Shown: positions 1-7,570 of the stretch, one piece after another
Numbering within the stretch: position 1 is the stretch's first letter
Layout of the letters: the number at the start of each line of letters is the position of its first letter
From: Massilia sp. IC2-477
Lineage (GTDB): Bacteria > Pseudomonadota > Gammaproteobacteria > Burkholderiales > Burkholderiaceae_D
NCBI RefSeq assembly: GCF_020707265.1
Contig: NZ_JAJFEQ010000016.1
Location: forward strand, 1-64,000
Direction of reading: 5' to 3'
Length of the DNA: 64,000 bases
Made by a program: the position numbers and the translations under genes
The notes under the pieces: generated by a model
What the model was told of the DNA's origin: nothing
The model's database searches: none
The model's input: the letters and a program-made list of their open reading frames with translations, nothing else

Positions 1-118
1 CTGCACGTTGCTCGGGGCGAGCCGAATGCGGTGCGCTACGAGCATGGGTTCCTAGTGGTAGCCGCGGTCGTCATACTAAATGAGACCGTGTAGAGTTAAA
101 CAAGTTCTGGGCGAACTG

Positions 119-1456
119 CTAAAACCCCTGCGGATAGGTCTCCGGCGGTTCGTCCGAATGCCAGCCGCTGGTGGCGTCGAGCGGCGTCACCGCGCTGCTG
201 CGGTCGATGTGGATCACGGCGTCGAACTGGCGCGGCAGCTGGGCCATGAAGTAGTGGCTGTGGCGCTCGGTGCGCGGCAGGTAGAGCACGCCGATGGCGC
301 GCTCGAGCCGTTCTTCCATCAGGATGTCGCGTGCCGGGCCCGGGTCGCGCAGCGGCAGGAAGAAGCGATCCAGGCCGACGCTGTGCAGCAGGTGCTCGTA
401 GCTGCCGGGCATGCCGGGGCGCACGTGCTTGTGCTCGGCGGGACCATCCCATTCTGACGCGGCCGTGACCCGGCCGTCGTAGGTAGTAAAGCCGATCAGG
501 CAGGCGTCCTCGCCATAAGCCTTGCGCGCCAGTTCGCCCACGTTCCATTCGCCCTGGCGCCCGATCTCGGTGGCGCGCGCGTCGCCGATGTGGGAGTTGT
601 GCTCCCACACGACGATCTTGGCCGGCTTGCCCTCGCGTGAAAGGTGGCGCGCGAGCGCGTCGAGGGTTTCGGCCATGTGGCTGTCGCGCAGGTTCCAGGA
701 TGAGATGCGGCCGCGGAACATGGTGCGGTAGTACTCTTCCGCGTTCTTCACCAGGCGCGCGTTCTGCTGTGCGTAGAAGAAGGCGTCTTCGGGATTGGCG
801 CCGTCGGACTGCATGTAGTCGAAGGCGCGCTGCTGCAGTTCCTGCAGCGCCGCATGGACGCCTTTCTGGCATGAGGCAGACAGGCCGACGCTGGCGGCAT
901 AGCCGTAGTGCTGGCTGTCCTGGTCGTAGTGGTCGAAGCAGGCGTAGCGGCGCCGGGTTTCTTCGGCGGCCACCGGGTCGACTTCTTCCAGGTAGCGCAG
1001 GACTTCCTGGATCGAGGTGAACAGGCTGTACAGGTCGAGTCCGTAGAAGCCGGCCTTGTTATCTCCGGCCGCATCGTTGCGCTTGCGCAGCCATTCGACG
1101 AAGTTCAGCACGGAGGTGTTACGCCACATCCAGGCAGGAAAGCGCTCGAAGCCGGACAGGGCGGCGCGCCCGTCCGCGTCCTGCCCTTCGCCGCGCACGT
1201 AGCGGTTGACGCGCCAGGCGTCCGGCCAGTCGGCTTCGACGGCGACTGCCGTGAAACCCTTTTCCTCGATCAGGCGCTGCGTGATGCGTGCGCGTTCGTC
1301 GTAGAATTCGGCGGTGCCATGGGTAGCTTCGCCAAGCAGCACGAAGCGCGCATCGCCGACGAGCTCGAGCAGCGGGTCGTAATCGGCCGCGCTGCCGGTC
1401 AGCGGCCGCGCCGCTGCACGCAGCGCGCCGGTCTCATAGTCGGTGATGGTGGCCAT
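119..1456 (-). CDS. Erythromycin esterase family protein
   Basis: A 445-residue protein of the EreA/EreB-like erythromycin esterase superfamily. The family signature is visible: LGEATHG with E43 and H46, VAVEADWPD with E74, and WEHNSHIG with H286, which match the Glu/His active-site set known for EreB-type enzymes. There is no signal peptide, so it is cytoplasmic. It is the last gene of a minus-strand operon behind a YtxH-like protein and a phosphoribosyltransferase. In environmental bacteria such neighbours usually indicate a general hydrolase of unknown substrate, so macrolide resistance should not be assumed. The start at 1456 has a GGGA ribosome-binding element about 9 nt upstream, and only 16 nt separate it from the preceding stop. 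Family assignment is firm; the substrate is unknown. Confidence 0.88.
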   Translation of the reverse strand: MATITDYETGALRAAARPLTGSAADYDPLLELVGDARFVLLGEATHGTAEFYDERARITQRLIEEKGFTAVAVEADWPDAWRVNRYVRGEGQDADGRAALSGFERFPAWMWRNTSVLNFVEWLRKRNDAAGDNKAGFYGLDLYSLFTSIQEVLRYLEEVDPVAAEETRRRYACFDHYDQDSQHYGYAASVGLSASCQKGVHAALQELQQRAFDYMQSDGANPEDAFFYAQQNARLVKNAEEYYRTMFRGRISSWNLRDSHMAETLDALARHLSREGKPAKIVVWEHNSHIGDARATEIGRQGEWNVGELARKAYGEDACLIGFTTYDGRVTAASEWDGPAEHKHVRPGMPGSYEHLLHSVGLDRFFLPLRDPGPARDILMEERLERAIGVLYLPRTERHSHYFMAQLPRQFDAVIHIDRSSAVTPLDATSGWHSDEPPETYPQGF

Positions 1457-1472
1457 GGCTCGGTTCCCAGAT

Positions 1473-2216
1473 TCAATGCAGGTAGCGGCTGCCGGCCTGC
1501 TCGCCCTGGGGAATCATCGGTGCCTGGCCATGCTCGTCCGGGTGCGCCCGCATCGGCGCCATGTTGTCGCTGACACGATAGGTCTTCGGCCGGCTGTTCT
1601 GCCAGAGCAGGGCGAGGCCGGCCAGGCCGACCAGCAGGCCGCCGGGCGAGCGCCGCATCAGGCTCAGCAGTCCGAGCATGCCGCCGCCGACCAGGGCCGG
1701 ATGCGGGCCGTCGGCGCGCTCCTGGTAGCCCGTGTGGACCTCGCTCTTGCGGCCACTCAGGCTGCGCAGCCATTGTCCCAGGGCGCCGCGCGGGTTGCCG
1801 TCATCGCGGTCCGAGGCGTAGCTGTCGTAGCGTTCGTAGCTGTTGCGCTCCTGGGCCCGATCCTTGAGGCGTTCGGCGCTGTTCTCGAAGCGCCTGGCCG
1901 CGTCCTGGGCGCCGTGGCGGGCGCGTTCGATCACCGGCGCGGCCTGCGTCTGCAGGCGGCCGGCGCCGCGCGCCAATGCGCCGGCGGCGCTGTCCTTCAG
2001 GTCGGCCAGGCGGTCGCCGGCGCTGTGCAGGGCGTGGTCGACCGATGCCCCGGTCCGGCTACCTGCGGTGCGCAGCGCGGAATAGGCCCGCGAACGACGC
2101 GCGGAGCCGCGTTCGGGGTCAAGCAAGTACATCAGCAGCGCGCCGGCCGCCGCCGCCCCCAGCCATTTGCCCACGTTGCCCATATCGGTACCCGTCTCGG
2201 TAGGTATCGGTTTCAT
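1473..2216 (-). CDS. YtxH-like hypothetical membrane protein
   Basis: A 247-residue protein with no enzymatic motif. The N-terminus carries a short hydrophobic stretch (WLGAAAAGALLMYLLDPERG) followed by arginines, the pattern of YtxH-type stress-associated proteins. The middle (about residues 45-130) is an Ala/Arg/Glu-rich amphipathic helical region, and a second hydrophobic segment lies near residues 175-205. The start at 2216 is chosen because AAAGGAG sits 6 nt upstream; it overlaps the stop of the upstream phosphoribosyltransferase by ATGA, indicating translational coupling. An internal ATG at 2183 is possible but lacks a comparable site. Function is unknown; a membrane-anchored stress protein is the best guess. 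Confidence 0.75.
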   Translation of the reverse strand: MKPIPTETGTDMGNVGKWLGAAAAGALLMYLLDPERGSARRSRAYSALRTAGSRTGASVDHALHSAGDRLADLKDSAAGALARGAGRLQTQAAPVIERARHGAQDAARRFENSAERLKDRAQERNSYERYDSYASDRDDGNPRGALGQWLRSLSGRKSEVHTGYQERADGPHPALVGGGMLGLLSLMRRSPGGLLVGLAGLALLWQNSRPKTYRVSDNMAPMRAHPDEHGQAPMIPQGEQAGSRYLH

Positions 2217-2911
2217 GTCCGCTCCTTTCTGTTGTCCTGGTTGCCTTGCCGGGCGGCGGGGCCTGCCCACGCCTGCGCCAGCAAATCCTGTACTTCTTCG
2301 TCGTCCGTCTGCCCAAAGGCGCGGTAGTACTGGCCGACCGCATGAAAGCGCGGCGGTGCGAGCGGGCAGACGACTTCGTCGGCTTCCCGTTCGAGGCGCG
2401 CGAGGGTAGCGGGCGCGCCCACCGGCGCCGCCACGACCAGCCGCGCCACCTGCTGACCGCGCACGACCCGGACCGCGGCCAGCATGCTGGCGCCGGTCGC
2501 GATGCCGTCGTCGACCAGGATCACGCAGCGCCCCTGCAGCCGCGGCGGCTGCCGCCCGCCCCGGTAGAGGCGATTGCGCCGCTCGAGTTCGGCCAGTTCG
2601 CGCGCCGTTACCTGTTCCACCTGTTCCTGCGTCACCCCCATCAGCCCGGGCACGCCCGGCTGCAGCACGCGTACGCCGCCGCTGCCGATCGCACCCATGG
2701 CGTACTCCTCGTTGTGGGGCATGCCCAGCTTGCGCACCAGCAGCACATCGAGCTCCGCACCGAGGGCCCTGGCTACTTCGAACGCGACCGGCACGCCGCC
2801 ACGCGGCAGGCCCAGCACGAGGAGCTCGGGCTGGCCGGCGAGATGACGCAAGCAGCGCGCCAGCTGGCGGCCGGCGTGGGCGCGGTCCTTGTAGCCATCG
2901 GTATCCGGCAT
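2213..2911 (-). CDS. Phosphoribosyltransferase family protein
   Basis: A type I phosphoribosyltransferase fold of 232 residues. The PRPP-binding loop is clear (VILVDDGIATGAS), and the N-terminal LGLPRGGVPVAFEVA segment is typical of the family often found beside erythromycin-esterase-like genes. The acceptor base is not known; these proteins are usually annotated only as phosphoribosyltransferases. The start is uncertain: in-frame ATGs occur at 2938 and 2911 and a TTG at 2947, none with a good Shine-Dalgarno sequence; 2911 is preferred because family members begin a few residues before the xDRxxAGRxLA motif. It is first in a three-gene minus-strand operon and overlaps the next gene by 4 nt. 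Confidence 0.85.
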   Translation of the reverse strand: MPDTDGYKDRAHAGRQLARCLRHLAGQPELLVLGLPRGGVPVAFEVARALGAELDVLLVRKLGMPHNEEYAMGAIGSGGVRVLQPGVPGLMGVTQEQVEQVTARELAELERRNRLYRGGRQPPRLQGRCVILVDDGIATGASMLAAVRVVRGQQVARLVVAAPVGAPATLARLEREADEVVCPLAPPRFHAVGQYYRAFGQTDDEEVQDLLAQAWAGPAARQGNQDNRKERT

Positions 2912-3034
2912 GGTGCAGCGAGCGAAGGACGTGATCATCGAATGCAATACGGCCGCGCCGCGCCGCGGCAGGGCGCCGCAACGCGGTCAGCGGACCAGGG
3001 ACAGCGCCACAACCGGCGCTTGGCGCGGGCGACG

Positions 3035-3505
3035 CTACTGGATGGTCAGGCGGCGTGCTTCAGTACCCTGCTTTTTGGGCAGGCTCAACTGCAGGACGCC
3101 GTTCTCGAGCCGTGCCTGAGCCGTACCGTCGTCGACTTCGGTGGGCAGGGCAAAGCTGCGCATGAACCTGCGTGCGGTGCGTTCAGCATACACCACGGTT
3201 TCACCCTCACGGCGTTCGTTTGCCGAGCGGCATTCCGCCTCGATCGTGACGCGCTGTCCGTCCACCGACACCTTGACGTCCTCCTTGTTCACGCCGGGAA
3301 GTTCGGCCTGGATTTCGTAGGTTTTCTCGGTTTCGCTGACGTCCAGGCGCGGCGTCGCGGCGGCGTCGCCCGCCCATTGCCCGCCCTGGGCGAGCGGGGC
3401 GAAGAAGTCCTGGAACATGCTCTCGACCATGCGTCCGAACTGGTCCTCGACGGCACCAGGGCGGTAGGCCGGGAGCGCGGCATTGCCTCTCCTGATGAGA
3501 TTCAT
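3035..3505 (-). CDS. Small heat-shock protein, Hsp20/alpha-crystallin family
   Basis: A 156-residue holdase chaperone. The alpha-crystallin domain spans about residues 50-150, with the family landmarks ELPGVNKEDVKVSV near its start and the ENGVLQLSLPK motif near the C-terminus. The C-terminal tail RRLTIQ carries the I/L-x-I-type anchor used for oligomerisation. The start at 3505 is chosen because GGAGG lies 5 nt upstream; an upstream in-frame ATG at 3517 overlaps that site. A sigma32-like promoter is visible upstream, agreeing with heat-shock control. It lies upstream of, and on the same strand as, the phosphoribosyltransferase operon, about 120 nt away. Confidence 0.93.
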   Translation of the reverse strand: MNLIRRGNAALPAYRPGAVEDQFGRMVESMFQDFFAPLAQGGQWAGDAAATPRLDVSETEKTYEIQAELPGVNKEDVKVSVDGQRVTIEAECRSANERREGETVVYAERTARRFMRSFALPTEVDDGTAQARLENGVLQLSLPKKQGTEARRLTIQ

Positions 3506-3555
3506 GATGGCCTCCATGGATGAACATTGACGCGGCCGGCGGGGGCCGGCAGTTC

Positions 3556-3586
3556 ATTTATAGGACGAAGTTGGCCAGTTTTCAAG
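3556..3586 (-). promoter_or_regulatory. Candidate sigma32 heat-shock promoter of hsp20
   Basis: On the minus strand CTTGAAA (3586-3580) matches the sigma32 -35 consensus exactly. Fourteen nt downstream is TCCTATAAAT, a partial match to the C-rich/AT -10 element. It lies about 50 nt upstream of the Hsp20 start. The assignment rests on motif match and the identity of the gene. Confidence 0.6.
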
Positions 3587-3625
3587 CGGGCCGGACGGGC
3601 TCACACAGCGGAAGGCAAACAGCCG

Positions 3626-3709
3626 GGGTCAGGTCTGACATGTGGACACGAGCTCTGCCTGGACGCAGTTGTTATTGTTGAGCTCGTGTCCGATTGTCAG
3701 ACCTGACCC
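3626..3709. repeat. Long imperfect inverted repeat (REP-like hairpin)
   Basis: Two 30-nt arms (3626-3655 and 3680-3709) are inverted copies with 27 of 30 positions matching, separated by a 24-nt loop. The outer part of each arm is GGGTCAGGTCTGACA and the inner part GGACACGAGCTC. Outer boxes of this kind are common in dispersed REP-type elements mobilised by TnpA-REP (RAYT) proteins; no transposase is nearby and no second copy was seen in the window. It sits between divergently oriented hsp20 and a hypothetical gene. Confidence 0.8.
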
Positions 3710-3859
3710 AGGCTTGTTCAGGATTGCTTGGTACTGTAGACAGCATTGGTGCAGCACCGAACCGATCCACTTCCTTTCCCCGACGTATGGTGAAAACTGA
3801 CCAGAACCAAGCGAGCTTGATCGCTACTTCATTCCTGAACCACACTGATCGGAAGCCTC

Positions 3860-4321
3860 ATGCAAAAGTACAAAGCAGCCATGTTGGGAGGAGTCGTTGC
3901 CGGCGTCGTGACGACCGCATTCATGTTTGCAGGCCGCAAGAGCGGACTGCTGACCAAGACCCTGGACCGCGACGCGGTCGACTGGATTGATCGCACGACC
4001 GGATCGCGCGAGGTGATTGGAGACGCTGGCACGAGCGTCGTCGAATTCGCCAACCACCTTGGCGCATCCGCGGCGTTCGGCGCAGCCTTGCCAAAACTGC
4101 GGGAATGGGCTCCTGGCCTGTCGCCAACAGCGTTAGGCGTGCTGTACGGTTCCGCGCTGTACGCCGTGAACATCGGCGGCATTGCACCAGTGCTCGGCAT
4201 TACGGAAGGCGAGGTGAAGGCCGGTCCACGCAAGGCCGGCGAACGTTGGGCCGTCCATGTGCTGCAGGCCGTGGTGACTGCGCTGGTGGCTGAACGGCTG
4301 GAGCGGCAGCGCCGGTGGTGA
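3860..4321 (+). CDS. Hypothetical membrane-associated protein
   Basis: A 153-residue protein I cannot place in a named family. The first 25 residues form a glycine/valine-rich hydrophobic segment (MLGGVVAGVVTTAFMFAG), and two further weakly hydrophobic stretches occur near residues 68-80 and 93-115. This suggests a small inner-membrane protein with several short helices. The ATG at 3860 is preceded by GGAAG at 4 nt spacing. A perfect 10-bp hairpin follows the stop codon. Its neighbours (a heat-shock gene and a formaldehyde-detoxification gene) give no clear functional hint. Confidence 0.7.
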   Translation: MQKYKAAMLGGVVAGVVTTAFMFAGRKSGLLTKTLDRDAVDWIDRTTGSREVIGDAGTSVVEFANHLGASAAFGAALPKLREWAPGLSPTALGVLYGSALYAVNIGGIAPVLGITEGEVKAGPRKAGERWAVHVLQAVVTALVAERLERQRRW

Positions 4322-4326
4322 ACAGG

Positions 4327-4352
4327 CTGCCCGTCCGGCCAGGGACGGGCAG
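4327..4352. terminator. Hairpin after hypothetical gene, between convergent genes
   Basis: CTGCCCGTCC (4327-4336) and GGACGGGCAG (4343-4352) form a perfect 10-bp stem with a 6-nt loop, beginning 6 nt after the stop at 4321. There is no T-run, so if it terminates it is not a classical intrinsic terminator. Confidence 0.5.
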
Positions 4353-4432
4353 TATAGGCGCCACTGCGATGCGCCGATGTGCCTGCATCAGCGCCTTTGC
4401 AGACCGTGGAGTCCGGTAGTCGCGTCGCGCCC

Positions 4433-5275
4433 TCAGCCCAGCAGGCGCCGGTGGAAACGCAGGTGATCCTCGATGAAGGTCGAGATGAAGTAGTAGCCGT
4501 GGTCGTAGCCCTCGTGGCGGCGGAGCGTGAGCGGCTGGCCGGCGCGGGCGCAGGCTTCCTCGAAGGCTTCCGGATACAGCTGCTCGGCGAGGAATTTGTC
4601 GGCCAGGCCCTGGTCGATCAGGATCCCGCCGGGGAAAGGCGCTTCCGTCATCGCGCTCATCAGTTCGGTCGCATCGTACGCGCGCCAGGCTGCCTCATCG
4701 GCGCCCAGGTAGCCGCCGAAGGCCTTCTTGCCCCACGGGCTGCGCATGGGCGCGGCGATCGGCGCAAAGGCCGATACCGAGCGGAACAGCCCGGGATTGC
4801 GCAGCGCCATCATCAAGGCGCCATGGCCGCCCATCGAGTGGCCGAAGATGCCTACCCGCGCCGGATCGGCCGGCAAGCTCGCCAGCACCAGTTCGCGCAG
4901 CTCCAGGATGTGGCTGTACATGCGGTAGTGCCGCGCCCATGGTTCTTGCGTCGCGTCGACGTAGAAGCCGGCGCCCGCGCCGAAGTCCCAGCTATCGGTC
5001 TCGCCCGGCACGCCGGCGCCGCGCGGGCTGGTGTCGGGGGTAACCAGGATCAGGCCTTCCTCGGCCGCGATGCGTTGGGCGCCGGCCTTGATCATGAAAG
5101 TCTCTTCGATGCAGGTCAGCCCGGCGAGGTAGAACACTACGGGCAGGCGCTTGCCTTCGGCGCCGGGCGGCAGGTAGACGGAAAAGCGCATCGGCAGGCC
5201 GATGGCCTTCGAATCGACACGGTAGAAACGCTGGAGGCCGCCGAAGCAGGCATGTTCGCTGAGCAGTTCAGGCAT
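4433..5275 (-). CDS. fghA: S-formylglutathione hydrolase
   Basis: A 280-residue cytoplasmic esterase D-type alpha/beta hydrolase that splits S-formylglutathione into formate and glutathione, the second step of glutathione-dependent formaldehyde detoxification. The nucleophile elbow GHSMGGHG, the acid in DQGLADKF and the histidine in GYDHGYYF form the Ser-Asp-His triad; the segment YLAGLTCIEETF is characteristic of this subfamily. The start at 5275 (MPELLSEHACFGG) is chosen because family members begin at this point; upstream in-frame codons to 5326 are not conserved-looking. The usual partner, class III alcohol dehydrogenase, is not adjacent. Confidence 0.93.
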   Translation of the reverse strand: MPELLSEHACFGGLQRFYRVDSKAIGLPMRFSVYLPPGAEGKRLPVVFYLAGLTCIEETFMIKAGAQRIAAEEGLILVTPDTSPRGAGVPGETDSWDFGAGAGFYVDATQEPWARHYRMYSHILELRELVLASLPADPARVGIFGHSMGGHGALMMALRNPGLFRSVSAFAPIAAPMRSPWGKKAFGGYLGADEAAWRAYDATELMSAMTEAPFPGGILIDQGLADKFLAEQLYPEAFEEACARAGQPLTLRRHEGYDHGYYFISTFIEDHLRFHRRLLG

Positions 5276-5335
5276 GGTTGTGCTGGATGAGTGGTCAATC
5301 CCGCAAGTATGCCCTGCGCGGTGCATGCTTGCCAG

Positions 5336-5917
5336 TCAGACGAATCCGAGCGCGCCGACCAGGGCCCCGGCGCCGAGCATCCACAGCAGGTGCAGGCGGG
5401 TGCGCCAGATGACCAGGCAGCTCAGCAGCGCCAGCAGCCAGGTGGGCCAGCCGGCGAGGTGCGCACCGGCGCCGGCGCCGGCAAGCAGCCAGCTGGTCGC
5501 CAGCAGCATGCCGATCACGACCGGCGCCATGCCCAGGCGGAAGGCGCGCACCGCGCGCCGCTCGCGATTGCGGTGGCCCCACTGGGCAACCTGGTAGTTG
5601 AGGATGGAGGAGGGCAGCAGGATGGCAGCCATGGTCACGGCCACGCCGGCAAAGGCGGCGGCCAGGCTGCCGGTGTTCATGCCCAGGTGCCAGCCCATCA
5701 GCGCCACGAACAGCACATTCGGACCGGGCGCGGCCTGGGCCAGCGCAATCGCGTCGCTGAACTGCGACTGGCTCAGCCAGCCTTCCTCCTGCACCAGGAA
5801 GCGCTGCATGTCGGCGGTGACGGAGATCGCGCCGCCGAACTGCAGCAGCGACAGCATCAGGAAGTGGACGAGCAGGCTCAGCCAGTCGTGCCAGCCGAGC
5901 GCCAGCGGGGCCGTCAT
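5336..5917 (-). CDS. Chromate transporter, short-chain CHR subunit
   Basis: A 193-residue inner-membrane protein, one half of a split (short-chain) CHR-family chromate efflux pair. The CHR domain shows FLMLSLLQFGGAISV near the N-terminus and the signature AAPGPNVLFVALMGW, corresponding to the conserved PGP motif. About five to six hydrophobic helices are visible. The ATG at 5917 overlaps the stop of the upstream CHR partner (ATGA, 5914-5917), so the two are translationally coupled. Start sites further upstream lie inside the partner gene. The two halves presumably assemble as a heterodimer; other anions remain possible substrates. Confidence 0.88.
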   Translation of the reverse strand: MTAPLALGWHDWLSLLVHFLMLSLLQFGGAISVTADMQRFLVQEEGWLSQSQFSDAIALAQAAPGPNVLFVALMGWHLGMNTGSLAAAFAGVAVTMAAILLPSSILNYQVAQWGHRNRERRAVRAFRLGMAPVVIGMLLATSWLLAGAGAGAHLAGWPTWLLALLSCLVIWRTRLHLLWMLGAGALVGALGFV

Positions 5918-6498
5918 GCGCGCAAACGGCGCCAGGCCAGCAGGCAGCCGAACCCGCCCACGGTCGGCAGCACCCACACCAGCGGCGCACGCAGCCAGGC
6001 CAGCAGCACGAAGCTGGCGGCCACCAGGGCGAGCGACCAGGGCAGGGGAATCGGGTTCCGGGCGAGCGCCGTGGCCAGGCGCAGGCCGGCCGCCGCGATC
6101 AGCCCGGCCGACACCGCCGCCATGCCGCGCAGGGCGCCGGCGACCATGGGATGTGCGGCGTAGCGCGCGTGCAGGGCTGCCAGCAGCAGCACCAGCGCCA
6201 GCGGCACCACCAGCAGGCCGGCCACCGCGACGAAGGCCCCGGCCGGGCCGAACCAGCGCGCGCCGATCATGATCGACAGGTTGACCACGTTCGGCCCCGG
6301 CATGATCTGCGCAACGGCCCAGTCTTCGATGAACTCGTCCTGCGTCAGCCAGCGCTTGCGCTCGACGAGCTCGCGCTGCACGACCGCCAGCACGCCGCCG
6401 AAGCCCTGCAGGGCCAGGACGGTGAAGGATACGAACAGGTCGGCAAGCGAGCTAGGGCGGGAGCGCTCGGACGGCGCGATGGAAGGCGAGGCAGTCAT
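5914..6498 (-). CDS. Chromate transporter, short-chain CHR subunit
   Basis: A 194-residue CHR-domain membrane protein, first gene of the split chromate-transporter pair. The N-terminus carries FTVLALQGFGGVLAVVQRELVERKRWL, and the core motif is AQIMPGPNVVNLSIMIG. The pairing of an N-type and a C-type short CHR protein is the known bacterial alternative to one long ChrA. It overlaps the downstream gene by 4 nt. No chrB-like regulator is adjacent. The start at 6498 gives a short polar N-terminus ahead of the first helix. Confidence 0.88.
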   Translation of the reverse strand: MTASPSIAPSERSRPSSLADLFVSFTVLALQGFGGVLAVVQRELVERKRWLTQDEFIEDWAVAQIMPGPNVVNLSIMIGARWFGPAGAFVAVAGLLVVPLALVLLLAALHARYAAHPMVAGALRGMAAVSAGLIAAAGLRLATALARNPIPLPWSLALVAASFVLLAWLRAPLVWVLPTVGGFGCLLAWRRLRA

Positions 6499-6546
6499 CG
6501 GAAAATTATCGCCGCCCCAGGCGTGTCCCGTCCATGCGTTTCGGGC

Positions 6547-6720
6547 TCAGCCTCCGCCAATGCCGCGCATGACCTTGCCGCTGCCGCCGCAGTTGGGGCA
6601 GGTCTTGCCGTCGACCTTGCCGCTGCCGGCGCAGTCTTCGCACACGTCTTCGCCGGCGCCGGGCGTGCCGGGTTCCGCTTCATCGCCGGGATTCAGGTCG
6701 GGATCGGGATGCATGCTCAT
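6547..6720 (-). CDS. Small DnaJ-type zinc-finger protein
   Basis: A 57-residue protein with two CxxCxGxG motifs (CEDCAGSG and CPNCGGSG) separated by a short spacer, the zinc-binding repeat of DnaJ and related chaperone or RNA-binding proteins. The N-terminal half is acidic and Pro/Gly-rich. The start at 6720 is chosen because GAGGA lies about 5 nt upstream. It stands alone, 48 nt upstream of the chromate genes on the same strand. Its function is unknown; a single Zn-coordinating module is a reasonable inference. Confidence 0.75.
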   Translation of the reverse strand: MSMHPDPDLNPGDEAEPGTPGAGEDVCEDCAGSGKVDGKTCPNCGGSGKVMRGIGGG

Positions 6721-6845
6721 GGAGTCCTCGCAGTGGTTGGTGGCGCGGCCATTGTAGGCGCGGCCCGGCAGAGGCGGCGCAGCGCAGGCGCGGCATGCGG
6801 TGCCGAGCACGAAGCGGGAACGCACGGATTGATTCGCATCAGATA

Positions 6846-6873
6846 TTGACATTGTTCGCGCTTCCCCCATACT
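6846..6873 (+). promoter_or_regulatory. Sigma70-type promoter
   Basis: TTGACA (6846-6851) and CATACT (6868-6873) are separated by 16 nt, close to the sigma70 consensus. The predicted transcript would start about 40 nt upstream of the ATG at 6918. Confidence 0.6.
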
Positions 6874-6917
6874 TTCGTGCAGCCGCACCCCCTCCGTCCA
6901 GAAAGGTCAGGCGCACG

Positions 6918-7151
6918 ATGAATTCCCTTTGCAGCTCCCCGAGCAATCCAGACGGCGCCAGTAGCGCCGATAGCCGGCGCGACCTGCGCCAGCGCGACAT
7001 CGTGGACGACGGCATCGCCCTGATGCGCGTTGCCGGCACCCTGTCCGCACTCGAATACCTCAAGTCGCGTGCCGTCGATGGACGCATCATCGCCCGCGTG
7101 CTGCTCGACCCTGCGCGGCGCCGGCTCAGCCCGGGCCAGGCGCTCGCCTGA
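6918..7151 (+). CDS. Hypothetical protein
   Basis: A 77-residue soluble protein of no recognised family. The first 22 residues are Ser/Asn-rich and probably disordered. The rest is helical and basic, with the stretch IVDDGIALMRVAGTLSALEYLKSRAVDG followed by IIARVLLDPARRR, resembling small DNA- or protein-binding helices. Good support for a real gene comes from a sigma70 promoter 45 nt upstream and from the codon use of the helical part. The ATG at 6918 has AGG about 10 nt upstream. No function can be assigned. Confidence 0.6.
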   Translation: MNSLCSSPSNPDGASSADSRRDLRQRDIVDDGIALMRVAGTLSALEYLKSRAVDGRIIARVLLDPARRRLSPGQALA

Positions 7152-7270
7152 CTCGTAGCGTCCTGCGGTGCGGGTCATCCGTGGTTCACGGAAACGGGCT
7201 TATGCACAAAAAATTCCTGATATTAATTTTGTATTTTTATGCGGCGTGCATGCGACAGGCCCACGTAAGC

Positions 7271-7429
7271 CCTTGATTTCTGGGGCTATCGGGGCTGCCT
7301 TCCCAATAGGCAAATTGTTGAAAGCCGCACGGATGGCCGCGTTTGGCATGTCAAGCCCCCGCTTTTCCACATAGTTATTCACAGACTTTGTGGATATCCG
7401 GAAAACTTTTTAAGTATTAACTACTTAGC
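7271..7429. repeat. DnaA-box element, copy A
   Basis: This intergenic stretch matches 9756-9914 in the same orientation. The landmarks TTGATTT, CAAATTGTTGAAA, GCTTTTCCACAT, TTGTGGATAT and ACTTAGC recur at the same distances in both copies. It holds TTTTCCACA (7363-7371) and TTATTCACA (7375-7383), both fitting the DnaA-box consensus TTWTNCACA, plus an inverted TGTGGATA (7389-7396). It lies upstream of the helicase gene. The rest of 7152-7570 holds only the helicase promoter and LexA box. Confidence 0.65.
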
Positions 7430-7515
7430 ACGACTTCTGCATGTAATCCATGACCTGATCAAAGGAAAATCGGTCTTTCAATCGTGCGCGGACTTGCAAT
7501 GCGCCGAATTTCGAC

Positions 7516-7545
7516 TTGCACAAGAGAACTGGATAAATGTACAGT
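7516..7545 (+). promoter_or_regulatory. Helicase promoter overlapped by LexA (SOS) box
   Basis: CTGGATAAATGTACAG (7529-7544) fits the LexA consensus CTG-N10-CAG with an AT-rich centre. It overlaps the -10 element TACAGT (7540-7545), which lies 18 nt from TTGCAC (7516-7521). LexA bound here would block RNA polymerase, so DNA-damage induction of the helicase is expected. Because the promoter lies downstream of the first in-frame start at 7484, the site also supports the ATG at 7571 as the real start. Confidence 0.7.
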
Positions 7546-7570
7546 ATGGCATTTCCACGTTCCGCCTGCC

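Noticed and set aside
1..93. Open frame of 30 codons running in from the window edge and ending at TAG
   Set aside because: Too short to judge, no recognisable sequence; it could be the tail of a gene outside the window or chance.
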